Assembly: GCF_002902945.1 (NCBI RefSeq)
Contig: NZ_CP026101.1
Span: 930,001-994,000 of the forward strand
Reading direction: 5' to 3'
Source: Paraburkholderia caribensis
GTDB lineage: Bacteria; Pseudomonadota; Gammaproteobacteria; Burkholderiales; Burkholderiaceae
Length of the DNA stretch: 64,000 nt
The position numbers and the translations under genes are program-made. Of the stretch, positions 1 through 10,779 are shown piece by piece; the stretch's first letter is position 1, and each line of letters begins with the position of its first letter. The notes beneath the pieces were generated by a model. It was given only the letters and a program-made list of their open reading frames with translations, was not told the origin of the DNA and ran no database searches.

Positions 1-55
1 ATGCAGCCATAACTGCGGTAGCTGCAATGAACGCGAGCTTTGAAAGTTTATTCAT
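1..55 (-). CDS. ompA: OmpA-family outer membrane protein, N-terminal fragment
   Basis: Only the first 18 codons lie in the window; the gene continues beyond base 1. The visible residues MNKLSKLAFIAATAVMAA form a basic start plus hydrophobic core, i.e. the beginning of a Sec signal peptide. They match the N-terminus I recall for the OmpA-type porin encoded divergently from gyrA in Burkholderia. The start at base 55 is supported by a GAGGAG Shine-Dalgarno 5-6 bases upstream on the minus strand. The full protein would be an outer-membrane beta-barrel with a periplasmic peptidoglycan-binding domain, but none of that is visible here, so the identity rests on the leader and the context. Confidence 0.75.
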   Translation of the reverse strand, partial: MNKLSKLAFIAATAVMAA

Positions 56-131
56 ATTTCTCCTCTCGAAATTGAGATTACCGCAGGTTTACTGCGAGCC
101 TGTTGACAAAGACCAGTCATACATTGCTCGA

Positions 132-137
132 AGTATA
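132..137 (-). promoter_or_regulatory. Candidate -10 box of ompA
   Basis: The minus strand reads TTATACT, giving TATACT as a sigma-70-type -10 box about 77 bases upstream of the ompA start. No clear TTGACA-like -35 is found at 16-18 bases, so this is a tentative call. Confidence 0.3.
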
Positions 138-448
138 ACATCGGTGCGGAACAAAAGACGCTGTGCGTAGACTTCGAGCAGTGTCTAACTTTGTGCGTTG
201 GCATTTTGCCATATCGTTCCCTTCCGACGATAAAAAAATCCGCCCCCTATTCATACGCCCGGTCGAATGTGGTGCATGCGCAACAAAAGGTGTCAAGTTC
301 GTCAAGAGCCCGCCGGAGGCGGTTTCGGGCGGCTTGCGAGGGAGCATTTTTCGGGCCTGGTCACCACGCGTGCGAGGCGCTTCCAGGTGCCGTTTTCGCG
401 CGTCCCACTAATAGGTATACGCATGTCGCCGGGAGCGGATGCGGTGCA

Positions 449-457
449 TGGTAGAAT
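449..457 (+). promoter_or_regulatory. Candidate extended -10 promoter of gyrA
   Basis: TGG followed directly by TAGAAT is an extended -10 element (TGn-TAGAAT). No good -35 is seen, as is usual for extended -10 promoters. Transcription would start near 464, giving a leader of about 94 bases before the gyrA ATG. Confidence 0.45.
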
Positions 458-557
458 CGCGTGATGCGCTGCGCTCGCAGATGCATAGGGGTAGGCCCAA
501 GCGGTGGGGTGAAGAACGCGTTTCCCTCATCGTCTTCGCGCGTAAACGATACGGACA

Positions 558-3185
<2,628 letters not shown>

Positions 3186-3301
3186 TCTGTAGCGAAGCTT
3201 CTCAAGTAATGCGTAAAGCCGCGCGGGCATGTTGAGCGCATCGGGCCGATGCGCCGCCTGCGCGGCGAAGCAGTTAGGTTAATTTCTCTTAGGGAGTAGT
3301 G

Positions 3302-3907
3302 ATGCAAAAACGTTTCAAGCAGTTGATGGTTCTGGCCGCTTTCGTCCCGACCCTCGCGATGGCGCAAGCGCTGCAAACCCAGCAGCCGGCTCCGGCTGCC
3401 CCGGCAGCTGCGGCCCCCGTCGACCCGGCGAAGCAGGCTGCCATCAAGAATCTGCTCGACGCGATCGACGCACAGAAGCTGGTCGGCGCAATCGGCAATA
3501 GCGCGCAGATGCAGGCAAAGCAGCTGGTCCCGGCCATCCTGTCGGACGCGCTGTCGGAAAACAAGACGATGACGGACAAGCAAAAGCAGGCTTCCGTTCC
3601 GTCGCTGCAGAAGAATGCCGTGCCGAAGCTGGTTGACTCGGCAGGTCAGGTTTTCGCAACGGACGCATTCAAGCAGGACGCGATGCAAGCTCAATACGAC
3701 GCTTATGCGAAGTACTACAGCACGCAGGAAATCAACGATCTGACCGCGTTCTACAAGAGCCCGACGGGCCGCAAGTTCATCCAGGTTCAAGACCAGGTTG
3801 GCCGCGACGTCGTGAACGGTCTGATGCAGAAGTACATGCCGCAATCGATCAAGGCAACGCGCGATCAGGCTGACAAGGAAGTCGCTTCCGTCAAGCCGGC
3901 GAAGTAA
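3302..3907 (+). CDS. Exported DUF2059-domain protein
   Basis: A 201-aa protein with a signal peptide (MQKRFKQLMVLAAFVPTLAMAQA, likely cut after AMA), an Ala/Pro-rich linker of about 20 residues, and a helical DUF2059 domain ending in the typical segment YSTQEINDLTAFYKSPTGRK. Function is unknown; the family is periplasmic and often sits beside gyrA and serC in Burkholderiales. The ATG at 3302 is preferred over the GTG one codon upstream, because AGGGAG lies 5 bases before it. It is 116 bases downstream of gyrA and may be read from the gyrA transcript or its own promoter. Confidence 0.85.
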   Translation: MQKRFKQLMVLAAFVPTLAMAQALQTQQPAPAAPAAAAPVDPAKQAAIKNLLDAIDAQKLVGAIGNSAQMQAKQLVPAILSDALSENKTMTDKQKQASVPSLQKNAVPKLVDSAGQVFATDAFKQDAMQAQYDAYAKYYSTQEINDLTAFYKSPTGRKFIQVQDQVGRDVVNGLMQKYMPQSIKATRDQADKEVASVKPAK

Positions 3908-4022
3908 GCAGGTCGAACGAGGCTGAACGGCGCGCGATGCGCCTGCCACGGGTGATGTGAGAGGGAAGGCGTTAATTCCCTTGAAACGCCGGGGTTTGGC
4001 GGGTTTCGAGCGTCAATGCGAT

Positions 4023-4063
4023 AATGGCCGTTTGCGCTTGCGCGCAGACGGCCATTTTCTTTC
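4023..4063 (+). terminator. Rho-independent terminator-like hairpin before serC
   Basis: Arms AATGGCCGT (4023-4031) and ACGGCCATT (4048-4056) pair, with an inner GCGC/GCGC pairing, followed by TTTTCTTTC. It lies downstream of the DUF2059 gene and only 57 bases before the serC start. It is probably the terminator of the upstream unit; an attenuator in the serC leader cannot be excluded. Confidence 0.6.
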
Positions 4064-4119
4064 AGGCGCGGTTTTCGGCTCTTTCCCATGCCGCGTGCCT
4101 GCTTCCCAGGGTTCTCACG

Positions 4120-5202
4120 ATGCGCGTCTTCAATTTCTCCGCCGGTCCTGCGGCCATGCCCGAAGAAGTGCTGCGTCAGGCAGCCGACGAAATGCTTGAT
4201 TGGCGCGGCAGCGGCATGAGCGTGATGGAAATGAGCCATCGCGGCAAAGAGTTCATGGCAATCCATGAAGAGGCGCTGACCGATCTGCGCGACTTGCTGC
4301 AGGTGCCCGCGAGCCATCAGATTCTCTTCCTGCAAGGCGGCGGGCTCGGCGAAAACGCAATCGTGCCGATGAACCTGATGGGCCGCAAGGCGCGCGCGGA
4401 CTTCGTCGTGACCGGCTCCTGGTCGCAGAAGTCGTTCAAGGAAGCTCAGAAATACGGCGCGGCGCATATCGCGGCGAGCGGCGAAACGGCCGAAGGCTTC
4501 ACCCGCGCGCCGGCGCGCGCCGAGTGGAACCTGTCCGACGATCCCGCCTACGTGCACCTTTGCACGAACGAAACGATCCACGGCGTCGAGACGTTTGAAA
4601 TTCCCGATCTCGGCGATATTCCGCTCGTTGCCGACGCGTCGTCGCATATCCTGTCGCGCCCGATGGACATCGCCAAATATGGCGTGCTGTTCGGCGGCGC
4701 GCAGAAGAATATCGGCATGGCGGGCGTGACCGTCGTGATCGTGCGCGAGGATCTGCTGGACCGTTCGATGACCGTGTGTCCGTCGGCATTCGAATGGAAG
4801 ACGGTCGCGCTGAACAATTCGATGTACAACACGCCGCCCACTTATGCGATCTACATCGCAGGGCTGGTGTTCAAGTGGCTGAAGAAGCAGGGCGGGTTGA
4901 CCGCGATCGAGGCACGCAACGTCGAAAAGGCGAAGCTGCTGTACGACACGATCGATTCATCGAGCTTCTATCTGAACAAGGTAGAGCGCAACGCGCGGTC
5001 GCGGATGAACGTACCGTTCTTCCTCGCCGACGAGTCGCGCAATGAAGATTTCCTGGCCGGCGCGAAAGCGCGCGGGCTGGTGCAGCTGAAGGGCCACAAG
5101 TCCGTCGGCGGCATGCGGGCGTCGATTTACAACGCGGTGCCGCTCGAAGGCGTCAAAGCGCTTGTCGAGTACATGAGGGAATTCGAACAGCGCAGCGCGT
5201 GA
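4120..5202 (+). CDS. serC: Phosphoserine aminotransferase
   Basis: PLP enzyme that converts 3-phosphohydroxypyruvate and glutamate to phosphoserine; it also acts in pyridoxal phosphate synthesis. The 360-aa product starts MRVFNFSAGPAAMPEEVL, the classic SerC N-terminus. The PLP lysine is K196 in FGGAQKNIG. The open frame extends 32 codons upstream, but the ATG at 4120 matches the family, and the extension would run through the terminator-like hairpin. It heads the serC-pheA-hisC-tyrA-aroA-cmk-rpsA cluster, 72 bases before pheA. Confidence 0.96.
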   Translation: MRVFNFSAGPAAMPEEVLRQAADEMLDWRGSGMSVMEMSHRGKEFMAIHEEALTDLRDLLQVPASHQILFLQGGGLGENAIVPMNLMGRKARADFVVTGSWSQKSFKEAQKYGAAHIAASGETAEGFTRAPARAEWNLSDDPAYVHLCTNETIHGVETFEIPDLGDIPLVADASSHILSRPMDIAKYGVLFGGAQKNIGMAGVTVVIVREDLLDRSMTVCPSAFEWKTVALNNSMYNTPPTYAIYIAGLVFKWLKKQGGLTAIEARNVEKAKLLYDTIDSSSFYLNKVERNARSRMNVPFFLADESRNEDFLAGAKARGLVQLKGHKSVGGMRASIYNAVPLEGVKALVEYMREFEQRSA

Positions 5203-5274
5203 TCATTCCCGTCGCAGCGCGCGCATCTTCTCCGAACTGGCCCCATACAGGACTCGTAGCGGTCCTTTAGAAGC

Positions 5275-6357
5275 ATGGACGACGAACTCAATTCTCAACT
5301 CAAACCGCTGCGCGAACGCATCGACGCGATCGACGCGCAGCTCATCGCGCTGCTGAATCAGCGCGCGGCGGTCGCACTCGAAGTCGGCGAGGTCAAGAAG
5401 CACTTCAACGCGCCCGTGTTTCGTCCGGAGCGCGAGCAGCAGGTGATTGCCCGTCTGCAGGACATGAGCGAAGGGCCGCTCGCAGGCGAGCACATCAGCG
5501 CGATCTGGCGCGAAATCATGGCCGCGAGCCGCGCGCTGGAGAAGAACATCACGGCCGCGTACCTCGGGCCGGCCGGCACGTATAGCGAACAGGCGATGCA
5601 CGAGTACTTCGGTCAGTCGATCGAAGGCTTGCCGTGTTCGTCGATCGACGAAGTGTTTCGCTCGGTCGAAGCGGGCGGAGCGGAATTCGGCGTCGTGCCG
5701 ATCGAGAATTCGACGGAAGGCGCGGTGTCGCGCACGCTCGATCTGCTGCTGCAAACGCAACTGCTGATCGGCGGCGAACTCGCGTTGCCTATCCATCACA
5801 ATCTGCTCACGCTCAACGGCGGCCTGGCGGGCGTGACGCGCGTGTGCGCGCACGCGCAGGCGCTCGCCCAGTGTCAGCGCTGGCTGGCCACGCACGCGCC
5901 GCATCTGGAGCGCCAGGCCGTGTCGAGCAATGCCGAAGCCGCGCGCATGGCGGCGGAAGATCCGACCATCGCGGCAATCGCGGGCGACCGGGCCGCGACG
6001 CAGTACGGTCTGCAGGTCGCGTACGCGCTGATCCAGGACGACCCGCATAACCGCACGCGTTTCGTGATGATCGGCAAGCAGCCGACGGGCGCGAGCGGCT
6101 ATGACAAGACCTCGCTGATCGTATCCGTCGCGAACGAGCCGGGTGCGATGTTCAAGCTGCTCGAACCGCTCGCGCGCCACGGCGTGTCGATGACGCGTTT
6201 CGAGTCGCGTCCGGCGCGCGTCGGCACGTGGGAGTATTACTTCTACATCGACGTCGAAGGCCATCGTGACGACGCGCCCGTTTCGGCCGCGCTCGCCGAT
6301 CTCGGCCGGAAAGCAGACTTCCTGAAAATTCTCGGCTCGTATCCGCGCGCCCGCTGA
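5275..6357 (+). CDS. pheA: Bifunctional chorismate mutase / prephenate dehydratase
   Basis: Catalyses chorismate to prephenate and prephenate to phenylpyruvate in phenylalanine synthesis. The 360-aa protein has an AroQ-type chorismate mutase (about residues 1-90, with LRERIDAIDAQLIALLNQR), a prephenate dehydratase domain from about 95 (YLGPAGTYSEQA), and a C-terminal ACT domain (NEPGAMFKLLEPL and the ESRP motif) that binds phenylalanine for feedback inhibition. Length and domain order are those of the P-protein. It sits between serC and hisC on the same strand, in the usual order for beta- and gamma-proteobacteria. Confidence 0.96.
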   Translation: MDDELNSQLKPLRERIDAIDAQLIALLNQRAAVALEVGEVKKHFNAPVFRPEREQQVIARLQDMSEGPLAGEHISAIWREIMAASRALEKNITAAYLGPAGTYSEQAMHEYFGQSIEGLPCSSIDEVFRSVEAGGAEFGVVPIENSTEGAVSRTLDLLLQTQLLIGGELALPIHHNLLTLNGGLAGVTRVCAHAQALAQCQRWLATHAPHLERQAVSSNAEAARMAAEDPTIAAIAGDRAATQYGLQVAYALIQDDPHNRTRFVMIGKQPTGASGYDKTSLIVSVANEPGAMFKLLEPLARHGVSMTRFESRPARVGTWEYYFYIDVEGHRDDAPVSAALADLGRKADFLKILGSYPRAR

Positions 6358-6428
6358 TTCGTCCGACATCGCGTTTCGCAACTATTTCGCAACCAGTAAG
6401 CAAGCCCAGGAATTATCCGGAGATACAC

Positions 6429-7541
6429 ATGACAACGTCTTTCGGTCCGTCTTATGTTCGCGCGATCGCGCCTTATGTGGCTGGCAAGCCGATTTCGGAA
6501 GTCGCGCGCGAATTTGGGCTGGACGAAGCGCGTATCGTGAAGCTCGCGTCGAACGAGAATCCGCTCGGCATGCCGGAGTCCGCGAAGACGGCGATGGCGC
6601 AGGCGGCGAGCGAACTCGGCCGCTATCCGGACGCGAATGCGTTCGAACTGAAGGCCGCGCTGTCCGCGCAATACGACGTGCCTGCTGACTGGATCACGCT
6701 TGGCAACGGCAGCAACGACATTCTGGAACTGGCAGCGCATGCGTTCGTCGAGAAGAACCAGTCGGTCGTCTATGCGCAGTACTCGTTCGCCGTGTACGCA
6801 CTGGCGACGCAGGGCCTCGGCGCACGCGCGATCGTCGTGCCCGCCGTGAAGTACGGCCACGATCTCGATGCGATGCTGGCCGCCATCAGCGACGACACGC
6901 GCCTCGTTTTCGTCGCGAACCCGAACAATCCGACGGGCACATTCATCGACGGCGCGACGATCGAAGCGTTTCTGTCGAAGGTGCCGCGCCACGTCGCCGT
7001 GGTGCTCGACGAGGCGTACACGGAATATCTGAGCGCCGACAAGCGCTACGACTCGATCGCCTGGGTGCGCCGTTATCCGAACCTGCTGGTGTCGCGCACG
7101 TTCTCGAAGGCATTCGGCCTCGCCGGTCTGCGCGTCGGCTTCGCCATCGCGCAGCCGGAACTAACCGATCTGATGAACCGTCTGCGTCAGCCGTTCAATG
7201 TGAACACGCTCGCGCAAGCGGCCGCGATCGCCGCGCTCAACGACAAGCCATTCCTGGAAAAGAGCGCCGAACTGAATGCGCAAGGCTATCGCCGCCTGAC
7301 GCAAGCGTTCGACAAGCTCGGTCTCGAATACGTGCCGTCGCACGGCAACTTCGTGCTGGTGCGCGTCGGCAACGACGACGGCGCCGGTAACCGTGTGAAT
7401 CTCGAACTGCTGAAGCAGGGCGTGATCGTGCGGCCGGTGGGCAACTACGGCCTGCCGCAGTGGCTGCGCGTGACGATCGGCCTGCCGGAGGAAAACGAGG
7501 CATTCATCGCGGCGCTTGAAAAGACGCTGGCAACGGCTTGA
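6429..7541 (+). CDS. hisC: Histidinol-phosphate / aromatic aminotransferase (HisC family)
   Basis: A 370-aa fold-type I PLP aminotransferase with the HisC signatures KLASNENPLGMP near the N-terminus, VFVANPNNPTGT, and the PLP-lysine segment SRTFSKAFGLAGLRVG. HisC converts imidazole-acetol phosphate to histidinol phosphate. Its position between pheA and tyrA suggests that this copy also, or mainly, transaminates phenylpyruvate and 4-hydroxyphenylpyruvate (or prephenate). Such aro-cluster HisC paralogues are common in Burkholderiales, which carry another hisC in the his operon; that second copy is outside this window. A terminator-like hairpin follows the stop codon. Confidence 0.92.
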   Translation: MTTSFGPSYVRAIAPYVAGKPISEVAREFGLDEARIVKLASNENPLGMPESAKTAMAQAASELGRYPDANAFELKAALSAQYDVPADWITLGNGSNDILELAAHAFVEKNQSVVYAQYSFAVYALATQGLGARAIVVPAVKYGHDLDAMLAAISDDTRLVFVANPNNPTGTFIDGATIEAFLSKVPRHVAVVLDEAYTEYLSADKRYDSIAWVRRYPNLLVSRTFSKAFGLAGLRVGFAIAQPELTDLMNRLRQPFNVNTLAQAAAIAALNDKPFLEKSAELNAQGYRRLTQAFDKLGLEYVPSHGNFVLVRVGNDDGAGNRVNLELLKQGVIVRPVGNYGLPQWLRVTIGLPEENEAFIAALEKTLATA

Positions 7542-7559
7542 GCGTATCAATGCAATCCG

Positions 7560-7590
7560 CGCGCCTCGAAAAAAGCGAGGCGCGTTTTTT
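7560..7590 (+). terminator. Rho-independent terminator between hisC and tyrA
   Basis: A perfect 9-bp stem, CGCGCCTCG (7560-7568) with CGAGGCGCG (7576-7584), a 7-base A-rich loop and six T residues (7585-7590). It ends 2 bases before the tyrA GTG start. Confidence 0.8.
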
Positions 7591-7592
7591 CT

Positions 7593-8555
7593 GTGACTGA
7601 CGTGGCAGCGTTCTCTTTCGACAAACTGGTGATTTTCGGCGTCGGGCTGATCGGCGGATCGCTTGCGCGCGCGTTGCGCGAACGCGGCGACGCGGGCGGC
7701 GAGCGGCGCGTGATCGGCGTGGGGCGGACGGCGGCTTCGACTGAGCGCGCGCTCGAACTGGGCGTGATCGACGCGAGCGCCTCGCTCGCCGACGACACCG
7801 CGCTGCGCGCTGCGTTGAAAGGCGCCGACGTGGTGCTGCTGGCTGCGCCTGTCGCCCAGACGCAGCCGTTGCTCGAACGCATCGCGCCGTTTCTCGACCC
7901 TTCAACCATCGTCACCGACGCTGGCAGCACGAAGTCGGACGTCGTTGCGGCGGCACGCGCGGCGCTGGGCGAGCGGATCGGCCAGTTCGTGCCCGGTCAT
8001 CCGATTGCGGGCCGCGAATCGAGCGGTGTCGACGCCGCGTTGCCCGACCTGTACGTGAACCGGAACGTCGTGCTGTGCGCGTTGCCGGAGAACGCGCAAG
8101 CATCCGTCGACCGTATTGCCGCGATGTGGCGCGCGACGGGCGCCAGCGTGCACGCAATGCCGCCCGAGCAGCACGACCGCGTGTTCGCATCAGTCAGCCA
8201 TTTGCCGCACGTGTTGTCGTTCGCGCTGGTTGAGCAAATTCTCAATTCATCCGACGCCGCGCTCAAATTTTCCTTCGCGGCGGGCGGATTCCGCGACTTC
8301 ACGCGGATTGCCGCGTCGAGCCCGGAAATGTGGCGCGACGTCTGCGTGGCGAACCGCGCGGCGCTGCTCGACGAGATCGACGCCTACACGGCCGTGCTGG
8401 CGGGCCTGCGCAGCGCGATCGAAGCCGGCGACGGCGCCACGCTCGAAGCTGTGTTCGCCCGATCGCGCGCGGCGCGCAGCGAATGGCAGGAACGTGCCAC
8501 GCCCACGCAAAAAGCGTCGCCCGAACGCTGCGCAACCGACGACGCGTCGAAATAA
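7593..8555 (+). CDS. tyrA: Prephenate dehydrogenase
   Basis: NAD-dependent oxidative decarboxylation of prephenate to 4-hydroxyphenylpyruvate in tyrosine synthesis. The 320-aa protein begins with a Rossmann motif (FGVGLIGGSLARAL) and carries PGHPIAGRESSGVD, the substrate-site His/Arg region, plus a helical C-terminal dimerisation domain. The GTG at 7593 is chosen because it keeps the expected short N-terminus; an in-frame GTG at 7602 is possible. No ribosome site is visible, since the bases upstream are the T-run of the hisC terminator. Ends 18 bases before aroA. Confidence 0.94.
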   Translation: MTDVAAFSFDKLVIFGVGLIGGSLARALRERGDAGGERRVIGVGRTAASTERALELGVIDASASLADDTALRAALKGADVVLLAAPVAQTQPLLERIAPFLDPSTIVTDAGSTKSDVVAAARAALGERIGQFVPGHPIAGRESSGVDAALPDLYVNRNVVLCALPENAQASVDRIAAMWRATGASVHAMPPEQHDRVFASVSHLPHVLSFALVEQILNSSDAALKFSFAAGGFRDFTRIAASSPEMWRDVCVANRAALLDEIDAYTAVLAGLRSAIEAGDGATLEAVFARSRAARSEWQERATPTQKASPERCATDDASK

Positions 8556-8573
8556 CTGGACATTGGAATTCAC

Positions 8574-9878
8574 ATGGAACATCTCGATCTCGGACCTTTT
8601 TCCGGCGCGTCCGGCACCGTCCGTCTGCCCGGCTCGAAGAGCATCTCGAACCGCGTGCTGCTGCTCGCGGCCTTGTCCGAGGGCGAGACGACGATTACCA
8701 ATCTGCTCGATTCCGACGACACCCGCGTGATGCTCGACGCGCTCGAAAAGCTCGGCGTGAAGGTCAAGCGCGACGGCGACACGTGCGTCGTGACGGGCAC
8801 GCGCGGCGCGCTCCCCGCGGCGCGCGCAGATCTTTTCCTCGGCAACGCGGGCACGGCGGTGCGGCCCCTGACGGCAGCGCTCGCGGTGAACGGCGGCGAC
8901 TACCGGATTCACGGCGTGCCGCGCATGCACGAGCGGCCCATCGGCGATCTGGTCGACGGGCTGCGGCAGATCGGCGCGAAGATCGATTACGAAGAGAACG
9001 AAGGCTTTCCGCCGCTGCGCATCCGTCCGGCGCAGATTTCCGTCGATGCGCCCATCCGCGTGCGCGGCGACGTGTCCAGCCAGTTCCTGACGGCGCTCCT
9101 GATGACGCTGCCGCTCGTCAAGACGGAAAGCGGCGAGACGATCGTCGAAGTGGCGGGCGAACTGATTTCAAAGCCATATATCGAGATCACGATCGCGTTG
9201 ATGGCGCGCTTTGGCATCAAGGTCGAACGGTTCGGCTGGGAGCGCTTCACGATTCCCAACGGCGTGCGCTACCAGTCGCCGGGCAAGATCATGGTCGAAG
9301 GCGACGCGTCGTCCGCCTCGTATTTCCTCGCGGCAGGCGCGCTGGGCGGCGGGCCGCTGCGTGTCGAAGGCGTGGGGCGCGCGAGCATCCAGGGCGACGT
9401 CGGGTTCGCGACGGCGCTGATGAAGATGGGCGCGAACGTCACGATGGGCGACGACTGGATCGAAGTGCGCGGCGTCGGCAACGACCACGGCAAGCTCGAT
9501 CCCATCGACATGGACTTCAACCTGATTCCCGACGCGGCCATGACGATCGCCGTCGCTGCGCTGTTCGCCGACGGCACGTCCACGCTGCGCAACATCGCAA
9601 GCTGGCGCGTGAAGGAAACCGACCGTATCGCCGCGATGGCGACCGAACTCCGCAAAGTGGGCGCGAAGGTGCAGGAGGGCGAGGATTTCCTGGTCGTCAC
9701 GCCGCCTGAAACGCTGACGCCGAACGCTGCAATCGACACTTACGACGATCACCGCATGGCGATGTGTTTCTCGCTCGTGAGCCTGGGCGGCGTGCCCGTG
9801 CGGATCAACGATCCGAAATGCGTCGGCAAGACGTTTCCCGATTACTTCGAACGCTTCCTCGCGCTCGCCCAACCCTGA
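8574..9878 (+). CDS. aroA: 3-phosphoshikimate 1-carboxyvinyltransferase (EPSP synthase)
   Basis: Transfers enolpyruvate from PEP to shikimate-3-phosphate, the sixth step of the shikimate pathway. At 434 aa it is full length, with LPGSKSISNR near the N-terminus (substrate-binding Lys, Ser and Arg), FLGNAGTAVRPLTAAL (PEP-site loop) and the late TYDDHRMAMCF segment. It is class I-like, with the glyphosate-site sequence GNAGTAVRP. It follows tyrA closely and is followed 47 bases later by cmk, the conserved aroA-cmk-rpsA arrangement. Confidence 0.97.
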   Translation: MEHLDLGPFSGASGTVRLPGSKSISNRVLLLAALSEGETTITNLLDSDDTRVMLDALEKLGVKVKRDGDTCVVTGTRGALPAARADLFLGNAGTAVRPLTAALAVNGGDYRIHGVPRMHERPIGDLVDGLRQIGAKIDYEENEGFPPLRIRPAQISVDAPIRVRGDVSSQFLTALLMTLPLVKTESGETIVEVAGELISKPYIEITIALMARFGIKVERFGWERFTIPNGVRYQSPGKIMVEGDASSASYFLAAGALGGGPLRVEGVGRASIQGDVGFATALMKMGANVTMGDDWIEVRGVGNDHGKLDPIDMDFNLIPDAAMTIAVAALFADGTSTLRNIASWRVKETDRIAAMATELRKVGAKVQEGEDFLVVTPPETLTPNAAIDTYDDHRMAMCFSLVSLGGVPVRINDPKCVGKTFPDYFERFLALAQP

Positions 9879-9925
9879 CCCGTCTTGACAACATTCGCTG
9901 CCTGTTCCGACGGGCGACTTTCTCG

Positions 9926-10612
9926 ATGAAACCGACCCGTCCCTTTCACCAGACCCCCGTCATCACGATCGACGGCCCGACCGCATCCGGCAAAGGCACC
10001 GTGGCCGCCGTGGTGGCCGCCGAACTCGGCTTTCACCTGCTGGACAGTGGTGCGCTGTACCGGCTCGCCGCGCTCGCCAGCATGCGCTACGACATCGCCG
10101 CCGACGACGCGGACGCCCTTGCAAAACTGATCGGCGAACTTCATATCACCTTCCGCGAGGGCATTGCGCAACTGGATGGCGTCGACGTATCCACCGACAT
10201 CCGCGCCGAGGAAGTCGGCAACCGGGCGTCGGCGATCGCCGTTCATGCGCCCGTCAGAGCTGCCCTGGTGGCCCGTCAACGGGCCTTTCGCAAGCAGCCG
10301 GGCCTCGTCGCGGACGGCCGCGACATGGGCACGGTGATCTTTCCCGACGCGGTCCTGAAGGTGTTTTTGACGGCCAGCGTCGAGGCTCGCGCGGCCCGCC
10401 GGCATAAGCAATTGATCCAAAAAGGATTTTCTGCTAATATGGATGACTTGCTCCGGGATTTGCGTGAACGCGACGAGCGCGACAGCAAGCGCGCAGCCGC
10501 GCCGCTCAAGCCTGCAGCGGATGCGCAGCTCCTCGATACCTCGGCATTGTCGATCGACCAGGCGGTCGAACAGGTGACGCAGTGGTACAAGGCGCTGGTC
10601 CCGCAAAGCTGA
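9926..10612 (+). CDS. cmk: Cytidylate kinase
   Basis: Phosphorylates CMP and dCMP with ATP. The 228-aa product has the P-loop ITIDGPTASGKGT about 15 residues in, and the late segment VADGRDMGTVIFPDA typical of bacterial CMP kinases. The open frame extends 54 codons into aroA; the ATG at 9926 (MKPTRPFHQTP) gives the expected length and leaves aroA intact. It lies between aroA and rpsA, as in E. coli and other Burkholderia. Confidence 0.95.
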   Translation: MKPTRPFHQTPVITIDGPTASGKGTVAAVVAAELGFHLLDSGALYRLAALASMRYDIAADDADALAKLIGELHITFREGIAQLDGVDVSTDIRAEEVGNRASAIAVHAPVRAALVARQRAFRKQPGLVADGRDMGTVIFPDAVLKVFLTASVEARAARRHKQLIQKGFSANMDDLLRDLRERDERDSKRAAAPLKPAADAQLLDTSALSIDQAVEQVTQWYKALVPQS

Positions 10613-10779
10613 ACACGGGATCTCGCATCGAAGTGTTTTTGTTGTTGTGTAGGTGCCTCGTGAGCAAACACGAAGCGATTGTTTAACCCTTAACCCCGTA
10701 TGGCTTTCGCTCCTTTGCCGTAGTGATGAACCGTGGTGGTTCACCTGACGCTGCGAGAACCATGCAAATTCAGATTTTT

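Larger units (their letters stand above)
56..557. other. Divergent intergenic region ompA / gyrA
   Basis: A 502-base stretch with no convincing gene; the short reading frames here lack ribosome sites and overlap one another. It holds the ompA ribosome site (about 61-66, minus strand) and candidate promoters for both flanking genes, listed separately. I see no strong terminator or long repeat. The length leaves room for regulatory sites that cannot be assigned by eye. Confidence 0.6.

Noticed and set aside
8330..9709. 459-codon plus-strand frame over tyrA and aroA
   Set aside because: An Arg-rich off-frame translation that overlaps two well-supported genes.
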